From Fermentimonas sp. (GTDB lineage: Bacteria; Bacteroidota; Bacteroidia; Bacteroidales; Dysgonomonadaceae): DNA of 64,000 nt. The translations under genes were made by a program, and so were the position numbers. A model generated the notes under the pieces. The model saw only the letters and a program-made list of their open reading frames with translations. It made no database searches and was not told where the DNA came from. Of the stretch, positions 44,123-53,989 are shown piece by piece. Each line of letters opens with the position of its first letter. Within the stretch, counting starts at the first letter, position 1. The DNA lies in the NCBI GenBank assembly GCA_015478775.1, contig JADMKP010000007.1, positions 372,001 to 436,000 of the forward strand, read 5' to 3'.

Positions 44123-45001
44123 TCAACCTAAATCTACTATTTTTAAAAGGTACTGTCCATATTGATTCTTCTTCATCGGTTCGGCTATTCTACGTAAATC
44201 CTCTTTTGTTATCCAACCATTACTCCAAGCAATCTCCTCTAAACACGCAATTTTAAGACCCTGACGTTTTTCGAGCACCTCTATGAAGGTTGAAGCTTCT
44301 GATAATGAATCATGGGTCCCAGTATCGAGCCAGGCGAAACCCCTGCCTAATATTTGTAGGTTTAGTTGCTTTAGACTTAGATAGTTATCATTGACAGTGG
44401 TTATTTCTAATTCACCCCGTTCAGAAGGTTTTATGCTTTTTGCAATGTCTATTACATTATTTGGATAAAAATAGAGCCCTACCACTGCATAATTAGATTT
44501 AGGAATCTCGGGTTTCTCTTCAATAGACAAAACTTTCCTGTCATTATTAAATTCCACTACACCATATCTCTCAGGATCATTTACATAGTAACCGAATATT
44601 GTAGCTTCATTGTGTTTTACGGTATCTTTCAAAGCTTCCTGTAGCATTAACCTAAAGCTTTGTCCATAGAAAATATTATCTCCTAAAATTAAGCAAACAG
44701 AGTCTTCGCCAATGAAATCTTCGCCAATAATAAAAGCTTGTGCAAGTCCATCGGGGCTAGGTTGTTCGGCATATACAAATCTAACTCCATAATCAGACCC
44801 ATCACCTAACAATCGCTTAAAACCTGGTAAGTCGGAGGGAGTGGAAATTATTAAAATTTCTCTTATTCCTGCCAACATTAATGTTGAAATGGGATAATAA
44901 ACCATTGGTTTATCAAAGATAGGAAGCATTTGCTTAGATACCCCTTTTGTGATTGGATATAATCTTGAACCTGAACCACCAGCTAAAACAATTCCTTTCA
45001 T
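44123..45001 (-). CDS. rmlA: Glucose-1-phosphate thymidylyltransferase
   Basis: 292 residues. Starts [18 protein letters not shown] with the nucleotidyl-transferase loop, then [15 protein letters not shown] (24-38), LGDNIFYG near 107 and [16 protein letters not shown] near 150. It forms dTDP-glucose from glucose-1-phosphate and dTTP, opening the dTDP-rhamnose pathway. It has a promoter box 28 bases upstream and heads the rmlACB operon. Confidence 0.96.
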   Translation of the reverse strand: MKGIVLAGGSGSRLYPITKGVSKQMLPIFDKPMVYYPISTLMLAGIREILIISTPSDLPGFKRLLGDGSDYGVRFVYAEQPSPDGLAQAFIIGEDFIGEDSVCLILGDNIFYGQSFRLMLQEALKDTVKHNEATIFGYYVNDPERYGVVEFNNDRKVLSIEEKPEIPKSNYAVVGLYFYPNNVIDIAKSIKPSERGELEITTVNDNYLSLKQLNLQILGRGFAWLDTGTHDSLSEASTFIEVLEKRQGLKIACLEEIAWSNGWITKEDLRRIAEPMKKNQYGQYLLKIVDLG

Positions 45002-45029
45002 TATATTTGAATTTATACACTGTTTATCA

Positions 45030-45037
45030 CAAAGATA
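45030..45037 (-). promoter_or_regulatory. Promoter -7 box of the rmlACB operon
   Basis: The minus strand reads TATCTTTG, an exact consensus, 28 bases before the rmlA ATG. No clear -33 element. Confidence 0.5.
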
Positions 45038-45097
45038 TAAAATTTTAGGAATTGAGAATGTTTTATTTGATGTATTTGTAATTGAACCACATTACAT

Positions 45098-45772
45098 TTA
45101 CTTAGACAAATCGGGTCTTAGATGTTTTGTGCGTTTTTCGGCCTGCTCATGACGCCATTCTTGAATCTTTCTCTCGTGACCAGAAAGTAGCACTTCTGGA
45201 ACTTTCCAACCTTTATAATCTGCCGGTCTTGTATAAACCGGGGGAGCAAGCAAATTGTCTTGGAAGGAATCGGACAGAGCCGACTGCTCATCTCCAATTG
45301 CACCTGGAATTAGTCTTACTACTGCATCGGCTATAATGGCTGCAGCAAGCTCTCCTCCCGTAAGCACGAAATCGCCTATTGAAATTTCTCTTGTTATCAG
45401 GTGTTCTCTTACACGATAATCTACTCCTTTATAATGACCACATAGAATAATAATGTTGTTGAGAAGAGAAATCTCATTTGCTGTAGATTGTACAAACTGC
45501 TCACCGTCGGGGGTTGTAAATATAACTTCATCATAATTTCGTTGAGATTTCAAGTTTGTTATTACCCTGTCGATTGGCTCGATCTGTAAAACCATTCCAG
45601 CCTCTCCTCCATAAGGATAATCGTCAACTCTCTTATGTTTATCGAGTGTGTAATCGCGAAGATTATGAAGTTCAAAAGTTACCAGCCCTTTATCTTGAGC
45701 CCTCTTGAGAATACTAGTATTAATTGTACCTTCAATCATTTCGGGGAGCACAGTAATTATATCAATCCTCAT
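45098..45772 (-). CDS. trmD: tRNA (guanine-37-N1)-methyltransferase
   Basis: 224 residues. [15 protein letters not shown] at the start, [14 protein letters not shown] (50-63), [14 protein letters not shown] (about 111-124) and [14 protein letters not shown] (about 132-145), which form the trefoil-knot SAM site. It methylates G37 of tRNAs reading CNN codons and prevents frameshifting. Unlike in Proteobacteria, no rimM, rpsP or rplS genes are adjacent. It lies 51 bp after the outer-membrane-protein gene. Confidence 0.96.
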   Translation of the reverse strand: MRIDIITVLPEMIEGTINTSILKRAQDKGLVTFELHNLRDYTLDKHKRVDDYPYGGEAGMVLQIEPIDRVITNLKSQRNYDEVIFTTPDGEQFVQSTANEISLLNNIIILCGHYKGVDYRVREHLITREISIGDFVLTGGELAAAIIADAVVRLIPGAIGDEQSALSDSFQDNLLAPPVYTRPADYKGWKVPEVLLSGHERKIQEWRHEQAEKRTKHLRPDLSK

Positions 45773-45823
45773 TTTAGTGTAAGTAATATATGTTTAATTA
45801 CATCTTTTTAAATGTACTGTATA

Positions 45824-48280
45824 TCAACTTTCGGGTGTAGAAGTTGTGCCACCTTGCTGTGAACCACTCTCACCCTGCATAACATCTTCATTTATAATTC
45901 CTCTTTGCACTCTTTTCATAGATGCTTTTAAATCACCAAAACGATAAGTTATACTTAATCGTATATTACGAACAGGATTCAGGCTTATACTTTTCTGACT
46001 GAAACCCACGCCTGTAGTAGTTGATGAAATTTCACGATATTTGGAGAAAACATTCTGCGTATTTAATGTAATATCAAGTTTTTTGTCTAAGAAACTCTTC
46101 ATCAAACTAAATGAGTAGTAGTAGAAAGGCGACTGAACAGTTTGTAACTGAATGCGATTCATAAACAATCCACCATTAGCTCCAAGCCTTATGTCGTGTG
46201 GCAATGTATATGTGAGACCTGCGTAGGCACGACCAGAAAATCCACTGTTACTTAGTCCACTGTCATCATTACTTTTTATATCTGTATAATTCATGCCACC
46301 GTTAAGGTAGGTGCGGATATTTGAAGTCGGAGTCCAACTAACATATATATTTGTCCCTACTGTCTGATTTTTACCAATATTGGCATATGTATTATTGGTA
46401 ACACCATTTCCATCTATAAAACTTCTGGAAGATACCGCATTTTGAGCAAATGAATATGTTAAGGTAGCATTGAAATTAACCTTTTGAGCAAAAGAGCCAT
46501 AATTGATATTAAAGTTATGCTGCTGTTCTGAATCGAGATTTGGATTACCATAGCTAATATTACTTGGATCCATATTGTTAATATATGGATTTAAGTACCA
46601 TATCCCTGGTCGTGAAATGCGCATATTATATCCTGCCCTGATATTTTGAGTCATACCTATTTGATAAGAAACGGTGGCTGATGGTATCAGATCAAAGAAG
46701 TTTGTTTTAATTGAGTCGGTTGAGCTACTCATAAAAAGTATGTCCTGTAGAGTATGCTCACCTCTTAATCCAATTTTAAAGCCTGCTTTTCTTGTTTTAA
46801 AGCTATATCCCAGATATCCTGAAGTAATATTTTGCTTATGATCAAGATCATTCTTTCGATCTAAATCAGGATGCCAAATACCATCAGTAACATCATAATA
46901 TGTATGATTGCCTCTGCTAGAGTTATCTCTGAAGATGTATTTTAAGCCCAATTCAATGCTATGTTTATTGCTCAATGGATTAACATAATCTAATTGTGTA
47001 GTATGCTCTTGTCCACCTGCACTATTTGAGCTTTTTAGCTTGTAACCTGTTTCGTAGTAAAAGTCACCTTCTACATTATTATATTCACTGTCGAATTCAC
47101 TGTCATTAGGGTCATTTTCGAAACGATATGAAAATGTTAGCATTTCACCTTTCTTTTTAAAACTTCTTTGGTAGTCGGCGGAAAGATTTATACCCCCATA
47201 ATTTGCTATACTGTTGCTACTGGTATTATATGAATATGGACGTATCCCTACGGAAGAAGCCATCGTGCTTGAAAGTGATTTAAACTCTCCTCCAAAGCGG
47301 GAAGCGGAAATATTGAATAAATTTACAGTGTCGGGTTCGAAGCTCATTGTACCACTAAGGAATAGACCTCCTCCGTTACTCTTGGTAGTGCCATTTTGAA
47401 TAAGTCTGTTAGGATAGGGATCAAATTCATCTCTAGTAAAATTAGACTCCGATTCAGGTTGATTGTGATAATAGTAGCCGGCATTACCAGAAAAACCAAT
47501 TTTGCCATATTTTGATGCTAAATATGCATTAGCACCATATCCACCAAAAGTATCTCCATTTGCACCTATAGAAGCCGAGTATCCATCATCTACTCTCTTA
47601 TCAGTTACTATATTAATAATTCCACCTATACCTTCTGCATCATATTTCGCACCTGGATCTGTTATTACTTCCACATCCTTCACACTATTTGCAGGCATGC
47701 TTTTTAAGACTTGTGAAGGATTATTTGAAACCATGTTGGAGGGCTTACCATTTATGTATATTTTGAAATTTGATGATCCTTTAAGCTGAATTTCATCCTC
47801 ACCATCAACTGTAACAAGAGGCACTTTTCGTAATAAATCGAGCACATTTGAGGTAGATGATTCTGGATCATCTTTTGCACTATATGTTAACTTGTCAATT
47901 TCAACTTTAACTAGTGGTCGCTGAGCGGTTACACTCAACTCATCTAATTCAGTAGAGGACTCTATCATGGTAACAGTTCCAATGTCAAATGTTTTATCTT
48001 TTTGAGTTAAATCAATAGTCTCTACCGCATCATCCATCCCTACAAAATTAAATGTAAATAGATATTCTCCTTTTTCTAATGAAGCGGAAAACTCACCATT
48101 TTCTTTTGTAGCTAATTTTTTAATACTGATATCTGGAGATGAACTTTCTGCAATAGATATTGTGGCATATGGTAAGCCATCGTTGTCGGAAGATACTAAT
48201 TTACCGATCACTGTAATGTTCTGAGCTGAAAGTGAAAAAGTAAATATAATACTCAATAGGAATAGAAATGAATACTTCAT
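45824..48280 (-). CDS. Outer-membrane beta-barrel (TonB-receptor-like) protein with N-terminal carboxypeptidase-like domain
   Basis: 818 residues, signal peptide MKYSFLFLLSIIFTFSLSAQ. Residues 22-95 form a CarboxypepD_reg-like beta domain (VIGKLVSSDNDGLPYATISI), 110-230 a plug-like region (TAQRPLVKVEIDKLTYS; IKGSSNFKIYINGKPSN-type LKGSSNFKIYINGKPS; VEVITDPGAKYDAEGIGGIINI), and the rest a large barrel of the 'outer membrane protein beta-barrel family' type. No SusD partner is nearby. The ligand is unknown; a role in small-molecule or peptide uptake is only a possibility. The last 25 residues are low-complexity Gly/Ser/Gln/Thr. Confidence 0.85.
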   Translation of the reverse strand: MKYSFLFLLSIIFTFSLSAQNITVIGKLVSSDNDGLPYATISIAESSSPDISIKKLATKENGEFSASLEKGEYLFTFNFVGMDDAVETIDLTQKDKTFDIGTVTMIESSTELDELSVTAQRPLVKVEIDKLTYSAKDDPESSTSNVLDLLRKVPLVTVDGEDEIQLKGSSNFKIYINGKPSNMVSNNPSQVLKSMPANSVKDVEVITDPGAKYDAEGIGGIINIVTDKRVDDGYSASIGANGDTFGGYGANAYLASKYGKIGFSGNAGYYYHNQPESESNFTRDEFDPYPNRLIQNGTTKSNGGGLFLSGTMSFEPDTVNLFNISASRFGGEFKSLSSTMASSVGIRPYSYNTSSNSIANYGGINLSADYQRSFKKKGEMLTFSYRFENDPNDSEFDSEYNNVEGDFYYETGYKLKSSNSAGGQEHTTQLDYVNPLSNKHSIELGLKYIFRDNSSRGNHTYYDVTDGIWHPDLDRKNDLDHKQNITSGYLGYSFKTRKAGFKIGLRGEHTLQDILFMSSSTDSIKTNFFDLIPSATVSYQIGMTQNIRAGYNMRISRPGIWYLNPYINNMDPSNISYGNPNLDSEQQHNFNINYGSFAQKVNFNATLTYSFAQNAVSSRSFIDGNGVTNNTYANIGKNQTVGTNIYVSWTPTSNIRTYLNGGMNYTDIKSNDDSGLSNSGFSGRAYAGLTYTLPHDIRLGANGGLFMNRIQLQTVQSPFYYYSFSLMKSFLDKKLDITLNTQNVFSKYREISSTTTGVGFSQKSISLNPVRNIRLSITYRFGDLKASMKRVQRGIINEDVMQGESGSQQGGTTSTPES

Positions 48281-48553
48281 TTAATGTTGTGGTTTGTAAA
48301 AATAGATTCTAAATAAGTTATATTAAAACGTAAAAGTATATATAAAATTGGATTACGATTATTGATTAATCCTATGTTAAATATTTTTAACCATTTTTGC
48401 TAATAAATTATTTATTTACTAACTCACCTTTTTTCTTGAGGGAATTGTATGTATCTATAGAATTTGAGCATATTTTGCAATTTTTATAAGTAAACATTCC
48501 TTCCTCAAAAACGTTTAATTAAAAATGAAATTTTCTTCTTAATAAACGATATT

Positions 48554-49699
48554 TTGCCACATAGGACAATCTTAATAACTACGCTAATTCTTTTTCTGGT
48601 TACATACATTTATACTGGATTTAGATTATACAAGACTTTACCTGCCTTTCTTTTTCCACGTATTTTATTGATTATATTATTTGTTATGGGTATTGTAGGT
48701 ATGGTGCTATTCTTTTCTTTTGGAGAAAAAATGCCTACTATAGTTTCGGGTAGTCTTTATAGATTCAGCACTTCTTGGATTATTGCTTTTTTGTTCTTAT
48801 TGATGGCAGTTTTATTAATTGATATTCTTAGAATATTGAATAATATTTTTCACATTATAGATAAAGAAAATGCTGTTACTATTTTTCGCGAGAATTTGTT
48901 GACATCTATCGCTATATTTGGATCCGTGGCTTTGATATTGATAATAGGGAACGTTCAATATCATAATAAAAAAAGACAACAAGTTTCTATCTTATCAAGT
49001 AAAATAGAAAAGCCAGTACGTATTGTAGGAATAAGTGATCTACATATTGGTTATACAATTTCAGCCAAAGAAGTTTCGAAATGGGTGAGTTTAATAAACG
49101 CGGAAAAACCAGATATTGTTATAATTGCGGGTGATATTATAGATAACCATTTACGCCCAATAATAGAGGATTCAATTTCTAATGTACTAAATAGAATCAA
49201 TGCGCCAATGGGGGTTTATGCATGCACCGGTAATCACGATCTGATGTTTGCCATAAAAGAGGATATAAATTTTTACAAAAATTCGGGCATCACACTTTTG
49301 AGAGATTCATTTATAAATATTAATGGAATTACTATAATCGGTAGAGATGATTACACCAATTTAAGAAGAGATAAACTAGAAAAAATTGTACAAAATATAG
49401 ACAAGACAACGTTCACTGTTTTAATGGATCATCAACCCACTAAACTTAACGATGCGGTAAATAATAGAATTGATTTCCAGTTGTCGGGGCACACGCATCG
49501 TGGTCAAGTATTTCCTATTTCTCTGATTACCGATGCTATTTTTGAACATTCTCATGGATATTTGAAGAAAAGGAACACTCATTTTTATATTTCCAGTGGA
49601 ATAGGAATATGGGGTGGCAAATTCAGAATAGGCACAAAATCTGAATATTTAGTACTTGATATAGCACCCTTGGAAAGTATAACTGAAAAAGACAATTAA
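48554..49699 (+). CDS. Membrane-anchored metallophosphoesterase, copy 1 (TTG start)
   Basis: 381 residues. No ATG or GTG lies between the upstream stop (48491) and the TTG at 48554, so TTG is the likely start; the next ATG is 44 codons in and would remove the first membrane helices. Four hydrophobic segments occupy about 5-140. The phosphoesterase domain has GISDLHIGY (about 159-167), IIAGDIIDNH (about 188-197), CTGNHD (about 221-226) and SGHTHRGQVFP (about 316-326), the metal-binding set of calcineurin-like enzymes of the YkuE/YaeI kind. Substrate is unknown; UDP-diacylglucosamine or phosphodiester lipids are possible. The next gene, 7 bp on, is a paralogue. Confidence 0.85.
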   Translation: MPHRTILITTLILFLVTYIYTGFRLYKTLPAFLFPRILLIILFVMGIVGMVLFFSFGEKMPTIVSGSLYRFSTSWIIAFLFLLMAVLLIDILRILNNIFHIIDKENAVTIFRENLLTSIAIFGSVALILIIGNVQYHNKKRQQVSILSSKIEKPVRIVGISDLHIGYTISAKEVSKWVSLINAEKPDIVIIAGDIIDNHLRPIIEDSISNVLNRINAPMGVYACTGNHDLMFAIKEDINFYKNSGITLLRDSFININGITIIGRDDYTNLRRDKLEKIVQNIDKTTFTVLMDHQPTKLNDAVNNRIDFQLSGHTHRGQVFPISLITDAIFEHSHGYLKKRNTHFYISSGIGIWGGKFRIGTKSEYLVLDIAPLESITEKDN

Positions 49700-49706
49700 A
49701 AAGTAT

Positions 49707-50840
49707 ATGCGTGCACTTATTAATGCTTTTATAATTCATCTTACCCTTAATCTTTTAGTTTTTCTGAAAGGTTGGCATGTTTTTGATCGTAAAAAATGGG
49801 TCAGAATTATACTTATTTCTGTCTTTACCACTGAATTCATTATATATACAGCTGGATTTATTTTCTACCGACATTTCCCAGACAATATTAATCATTGGAT
49901 AAGGGTAATGGGTACAAGCTGGATGCTATTTCTTTTATACTCTGGAGGAATATGGTTAATTTCGGATTTGATTTATATATTTATTAATAGAATTAGAAAA
50001 AGATCGTGGCGCTATAGAGAACAGTCTCAAAGATATAAAATAAATTCATATATAATTACCATTTTATTTGTGTTAGTTATAATGATTAATGGTCATATAA
50101 AGTTTCTAAATCCAGTAGTACAACAAATTCCTGTTTCTATAAATAAAAGTAGCGGAAATCTGGATTCATTAAGAGTTGCAATGATTGGAGATCTTCATCT
50201 TGGGTGGATGATAAACAGGGAGCATACGAAACGATTTGTAGATTTAATCATGTCACAAAATCCCGATTTAATTTTATTTGTAGGGGATATAATTGATTCA
50301 AATATCGATCCTATAATAGAGCTGAACATGGATGAAGAATTAGCAAGACTTTATGCTCCATATGGTGTGTTTTCATGTACAGGTAATCATGAATATCGGT
50401 ATGATGCAGAGGAAAAGATTCAACTTTTGAATGACATTGGAATAACAGTGTTAAGAGATTCTGCCGTATTAGTAGATAGTTTATTTTATATTATTGGCAG
50501 AGAAGACAGGATTGTTTTAGACAGAAAAACATTAGAAGAAATACTAAATGAGCAGGGTGTTGATAGGTCTATACCTTTAATTGTTTTAAACCACACACCC
50601 GACAATTTAAATGAGGAAGCGGATGCAGGTGTAGATATTGCTCTATATGGACATACTCACCATGGGCAAGCATTTCCAGGCAATATTGCAACTGAAATTG
50701 TTTTTGAGGTTGCACATGGATATAAGAAAACAAAAAACACACATTTTTATGTTACGTCCGGATTGGGTTTGGTTGGACCACAATTCCGTATTGGAACGGT
50801 CTCTGAAATAGCAATGATAAATATAAAATTTAATCGTTAA
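49707..50840 (+). CDS. Membrane-anchored metallophosphoesterase, copy 2
   Basis: 377 residues with the same layout as the preceding gene: N-terminal membrane helices to about 135, then MIGDLHLGWM (about 157-166), LFVGDIIDS (about 190-198), CTGNHEYRYD (about 223-232) and YGHTHHGQAFPG (about 315-326). The two proteins are clearly related but diverged, so the duplication is old. They are almost surely co-transcribed. The stop lies 1 bp from the convergent murF stop. Confidence 0.87.
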   Translation: MRALINAFIIHLTLNLLVFLKGWHVFDRKKWVRIILISVFTTEFIIYTAGFIFYRHFPDNINHWIRVMGTSWMLFLLYSGGIWLISDLIYIFINRIRKRSWRYREQSQRYKINSYIITILFVLVIMINGHIKFLNPVVQQIPVSINKSSGNLDSLRVAMIGDLHLGWMINREHTKRFVDLIMSQNPDLILFVGDIIDSNIDPIIELNMDEELARLYAPYGVFSCTGNHEYRYDAEEKIQLLNDIGITVLRDSAVLVDSLFYIIGREDRIVLDRKTLEEILNEQGVDRSIPLIVLNHTPDNLNEEADAGVDIALYGHTHHGQAFPGNIATEIVFEVAHGYKKTKNTHFYVTSGLGLVGPQFRIGTVSEIAMINIKFNR

Positions 50841-50841
50841 A

Positions 50842-52143
50842 TTAAAGGAGCTCAATCACTTTATCGAGTTGAACTGAATGTGAACCTTTAATAAATATGT
50901 AATGCCCTATTATGGGATTACTTTGTAAAAATGCATTTAATTCTACAACGGATTCAAAAAACTTATATTTGTTATCGGGAACAATTATATTATTAAAAAT
51001 CTGACCCACAAGGAAAATTTCCATATTAGAATTATTGGATAAATATTCAATCATTCTTTCATGTTCTATTTCACTTATTTCACCCAATTCTTTCATCTCG
51101 CCAAGTATTGCCATTTTAGGTAATGAAGAAGGTATTGATATAAAGAAATCAAGAGATGTCTTCATACTTGTTGGATTTGCATTGTAGGTATCAATTATTA
51201 AATCGTTCCTTGTAGTTCGCATGAACTGAGATCGATAATTAGTTGGTTCGTATTCTTCTAGTGATGAGCTGATGCGCTCCGCATTTATACCAAAAAATTT
51301 AGATACTGCAACAGCTGCTATTGCATTGTCGAAATTAAACACTCCTACAAGACGAGTTTTAACACGGTATGAACTATCAAAAAAACTCCAGTCGAATTCC
51401 AAGAAAGGGTTGGCATTAGTAATTGTTCCAGATGCAAATAAAGATGAATCGTTCTTTCCATATAAAATACGATCCATTCCTTCAGACAAATCATATAAAA
51501 TTGAATTGTCTCGATTTACAAATACTTTACCTTCATTTTCACGCAAATAATCATAAAGTTCACATTTTGTTTTGACAACATTTTCGAATGTCCCAAACCC
51601 CTCGAGATGAGCTCTTCCTACATTGGTTATGATACCATAATTTGGCTCAGCAATTACACATAACTCCTTAATATCACCGGGGTGATTCGCGCCCATTTCA
51701 ACAACTCCTATCTCATGAAATTTATTCATAGAGAGCAGAGTCAATGGAACACCAATATGATTATTAAGATTACCTTGAGTGAATGCTATATTAAATTCAC
51801 GTGAAAGTGATATTGATATTAATTCTTTTGTTGTGGTTTTACCATTTGTTCCGGTGATACCTATAATTGGTATTCTAAGCTTCTTACGATGATAGCTTGA
51901 CAGTTGTTGTAAAGTTTTAAGAACATTAGCAACTCTTATTATTCGGTCATTGACTATCACATCATCCCACTCATCTACTATAGCATAGGCACAACCAGCT
52001 GCTAGGGCTTCCTCGGCGAATAAATTGCCATTAAACCTATCTCCTTTCAAAGCAAAGAAGATAGAATCCTTTATACACATCCTTGAATCAGTAGTTACTG
52101 TTGGATAATTGCAGAAAATAGAATAAAGTTCAGTTATATTCAT
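50842..52143 (-). CDS. murF: UDP-N-acetylmuramoyl-tripeptide--D-alanyl-D-alanine ligase
   Basis: 433 residues. TTDSRMCIKDSIFFALKG near 16-33 is the N-terminal Mur-ligase signature, ATP-binding GITGTNGKTTTKELI (about 98-112), VEMGANHPGDI (about 147-157) and DTYNANPTSMKTSLDF (about 316-331). It adds D-Ala-D-Ala to the peptidoglycan precursor in the cytoplasm. It is not in a mur/dcw cluster here, as is usual for murF in this phylum. Confidence 0.96.
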   Translation of the reverse strand: MNITELYSIFCNYPTVTTDSRMCIKDSIFFALKGDRFNGNLFAEEALAAGCAYAIVDEWDDVIVNDRIIRVANVLKTLQQLSSYHRKKLRIPIIGITGTNGKTTTKELISISLSREFNIAFTQGNLNNHIGVPLTLLSMNKFHEIGVVEMGANHPGDIKELCVIAEPNYGIITNVGRAHLEGFGTFENVVKTKCELYDYLRENEGKVFVNRDNSILYDLSEGMDRILYGKNDSSLFASGTITNANPFLEFDWSFFDSSYRVKTRLVGVFNFDNAIAAVAVSKFFGINAERISSSLEEYEPTNYRSQFMRTTRNDLIIDTYNANPTSMKTSLDFFISIPSSLPKMAILGEMKELGEISEIEHERMIEYLSNNSNMEIFLVGQIFNNIIVPDNKYKFFESVVELNAFLQSNPIIGHYIFIKGSHSVQLDKVIELL

Positions 52144-52164
52144 GTTTTTCGACCCAATAATAAC

Positions 52165-53334
52165 TTATAATCCAAGTTTAGAAGCAATATTTGAAGGAAT
52201 AGCATCTTTATGCAGTACTATACTCATAGTTTTATATTTAACAAAAGGGAAAGACGCATACCACAACCCATTGTAAGGACCAGTATCGCCCCAAGAGTTT
52301 TTTACCATAAAGTATTTATTATCGTTCTGATCGGTGGCAATTCCGTAAATTTGCATACCATGATCATCAGTAGTTTGATAATTATTAAAAGCCTCCTGAC
52401 GCATTTCCTGAGTTATTGATTTCTCTGCCAAAATATCCATTCCTACACGTGATCTTAAACTTGCATCACGCTCTCTGGTTGACTGACCCAACCATAGCTC
52501 TTGATCACTACCCGCATTCATAGGCGAATTCTCGTCAGGAACAACTGCAATTCCAGATCTTGAAAAACCGGCTTCACTTACATCCGATGCCCATGCAATC
52601 GTGTAGCCATTCATTACAGCCTTTTCCAAAACCTCCATAAATTCATCAATTGGAAGATTATAAGATTGTGCCCATCTCCAATTGTCGGGTATTTCAAGAG
52701 GAAAAGCTTTATAAAAAGAGTGATGTGTATATGAAGTAAGTGATACATAATCATCCTGGTTTAACTCTATGTATTCAGCAAATGTGTTGGGTGTAAATTC
52801 ATTACCATCGTAAATAAAGGTTTCAGGTATTTCTCCTAAATAGCTATCAAGAATTGCATTGAATCCATTAAACCAAATTGGTGTCAAATTGCGTGAACCA
52901 ATTATTCCGTCCATATATCCTGTTAAAACCTTCTCTAATTCACTATGATCATGAATTTCGGAACCATAATTTAATCCTTTGTAGGCATCTTCAGGTAGAA
53001 TGCCAAATTCATTTATAGTTTCTACAACATCTGCGAATGACCCTCCTTGTGAAAAATTAATACTTCCATGGAGACGAGCATATTTTTTGGCTTTATCTTC
53101 ATAATTTTTTCTTACGATATACATATCTGAAAGATCAAATTCTCCTTTATTCATCCTAATCAGTTCTGACTCAAGAAGAGCAACTCCAGAAAAGCTCCAG
53201 CAAGTACCTGTACTAGCTTGGTTCTTTACAGATGTAATTGGGTTCTCTTTTATTACACTGAAATTATAAATACCCTGTGCCGAAACTGCAACCGAGATTA
53301 TCAGAATCGAAAAGACTAATAAATATTTTCTCAT
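52165..53334 (-). CDS. Secreted C1-family cysteine peptidase (aminopeptidase C/bleomycin hydrolase-like)
   Basis: 389 residues, signal peptide MRKYLLVFSILIISVAVSAQ. The catalytic Cys lies in ASTGTCWSFSG (about 41-51), the His in TDDHGMQIYGIA (about 316-327) and the Asn in MVKNSWGDTGPYNG (about 336-349). This is the Cys-His-Asn order of the bleomycin hydrolase/PepC group, but here with a signal peptide. The oligomer-forming C-terminal tail of PepC is only partly visible. It is probably periplasmic and trims peptides. It lies 21 bp upstream of murF; co-transcription is possible. Confidence 0.9.
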   Translation of the reverse strand: MRKYLLVFSILIISVAVSAQGIYNFSVIKENPITSVKNQASTGTCWSFSGVALLESELIRMNKGEFDLSDMYIVRKNYEDKAKKYARLHGSINFSQGGSFADVVETINEFGILPEDAYKGLNYGSEIHDHSELEKVLTGYMDGIIGSRNLTPIWFNGFNAILDSYLGEIPETFIYDGNEFTPNTFAEYIELNQDDYVSLTSYTHHSFYKAFPLEIPDNWRWAQSYNLPIDEFMEVLEKAVMNGYTIAWASDVSEAGFSRSGIAVVPDENSPMNAGSDQELWLGQSTRERDASLRSRVGMDILAEKSITQEMRQEAFNNYQTTDDHGMQIYGIATDQNDNKYFMVKNSWGDTGPYNGLWYASFPFVKYKTMSIVLHKDAIPSNIASKLGL

Positions 53335-53496
53335 TTCTATTAAAATATAATTGTTTAAATGTAGAAGTAGGTTTTCGAATTAAATAAAATTGTATTTGAA
53401 CACTTCATGATACACTTTTAATAAACTGCAATAATTTGATTCATTATTACCAAATAACAAATATAGTTTAAATTCAGAAAAAGTCAAAATAAGAGG

Positions 53497-53505
53497 TATC
53501 TTTGC
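53497..53505 (+). promoter_or_regulatory. Promoter -7 box of the 53525 gene
   Basis: TATCTTTGC is an exact consensus -7 element, about 20 bases before the ATG at 53525, which leaves a very short leader. Confidence 0.45.
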
Positions 53506-53524
53506 TCTCTAATTAATTAAGATT

Positions 53525-53977
53525 ATGGATGATTTGAAACCCAGGAAAAGAAGAAATCGAAAAGGGTTAATATGGTTTTTAGGTATATTAATATTGGCTC
53601 TCAGTACATTTGTATATGTTAGATATTATTATGTTTTCGGTACCGGTGTTAAATCTGGCGAACTTAATTATCTGGTTTATAAAGGAGTTATCTTTAAAAC
53701 GTATGAAGGAAAACTTATACAAACAGGATTTCGTGCTGATAAACCAGGGGGATTACAATCGAATCAGTTCGACTTCTCAGTCGAAGATGAAGATATTGCT
53801 AAACTATTGATGATTTCCAGTGGAAAAAACGTGCAACTTCATTATAAAGAATATTTTGGCACTTTACCATGGCGAGGATATACAAAGTTCATCGTTGATA
53901 GTATAGTAGCAATTGATGAATCTACGAGTCACGATTTACCTGAAGATCTCACACCTTATATTTTAGAATCGTTGTGA
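53525..53977 (+). CDS. Small single-pass membrane protein, conserved in Bacteroidota
   Basis: 150 residues. A basic N-terminus (PRKRRNRKG) precedes one membrane helix (about 15-33, LIWFLGILILALSTFVYV). The rest is a soluble beta-rich domain (GELNYLVYKGVIFKTYEGKL, QFDFSVEDEDIAKLL) reminiscent of 6-phosphogluconate dehydrogenase-annotated Bacteroidales proteins that are in fact not enzymes. Function unknown. It is followed by the RNase H gene after 12 bp, so the two likely form an operon. Confidence 0.75.
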   Translation: MDDLKPRKRRNRKGLIWFLGILILALSTFVYVRYYYVFGTGVKSGELNYLVYKGVIFKTYEGKLIQTGFRADKPGGLQSNQFDFSVEDEDIAKLLMISSGKNVQLHYKEYFGTLPWRGYTKFIVDSIVAIDESTSHDLPEDLTPYILESL

Positions 53978-53989
53978 CAGGTTAAAATA

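Noticed and set aside
48525-48542. Short ATG frame just before the first metallophosphoesterase
   Set aside because: It encodes only five residues before a stop and is out of frame with the gene.
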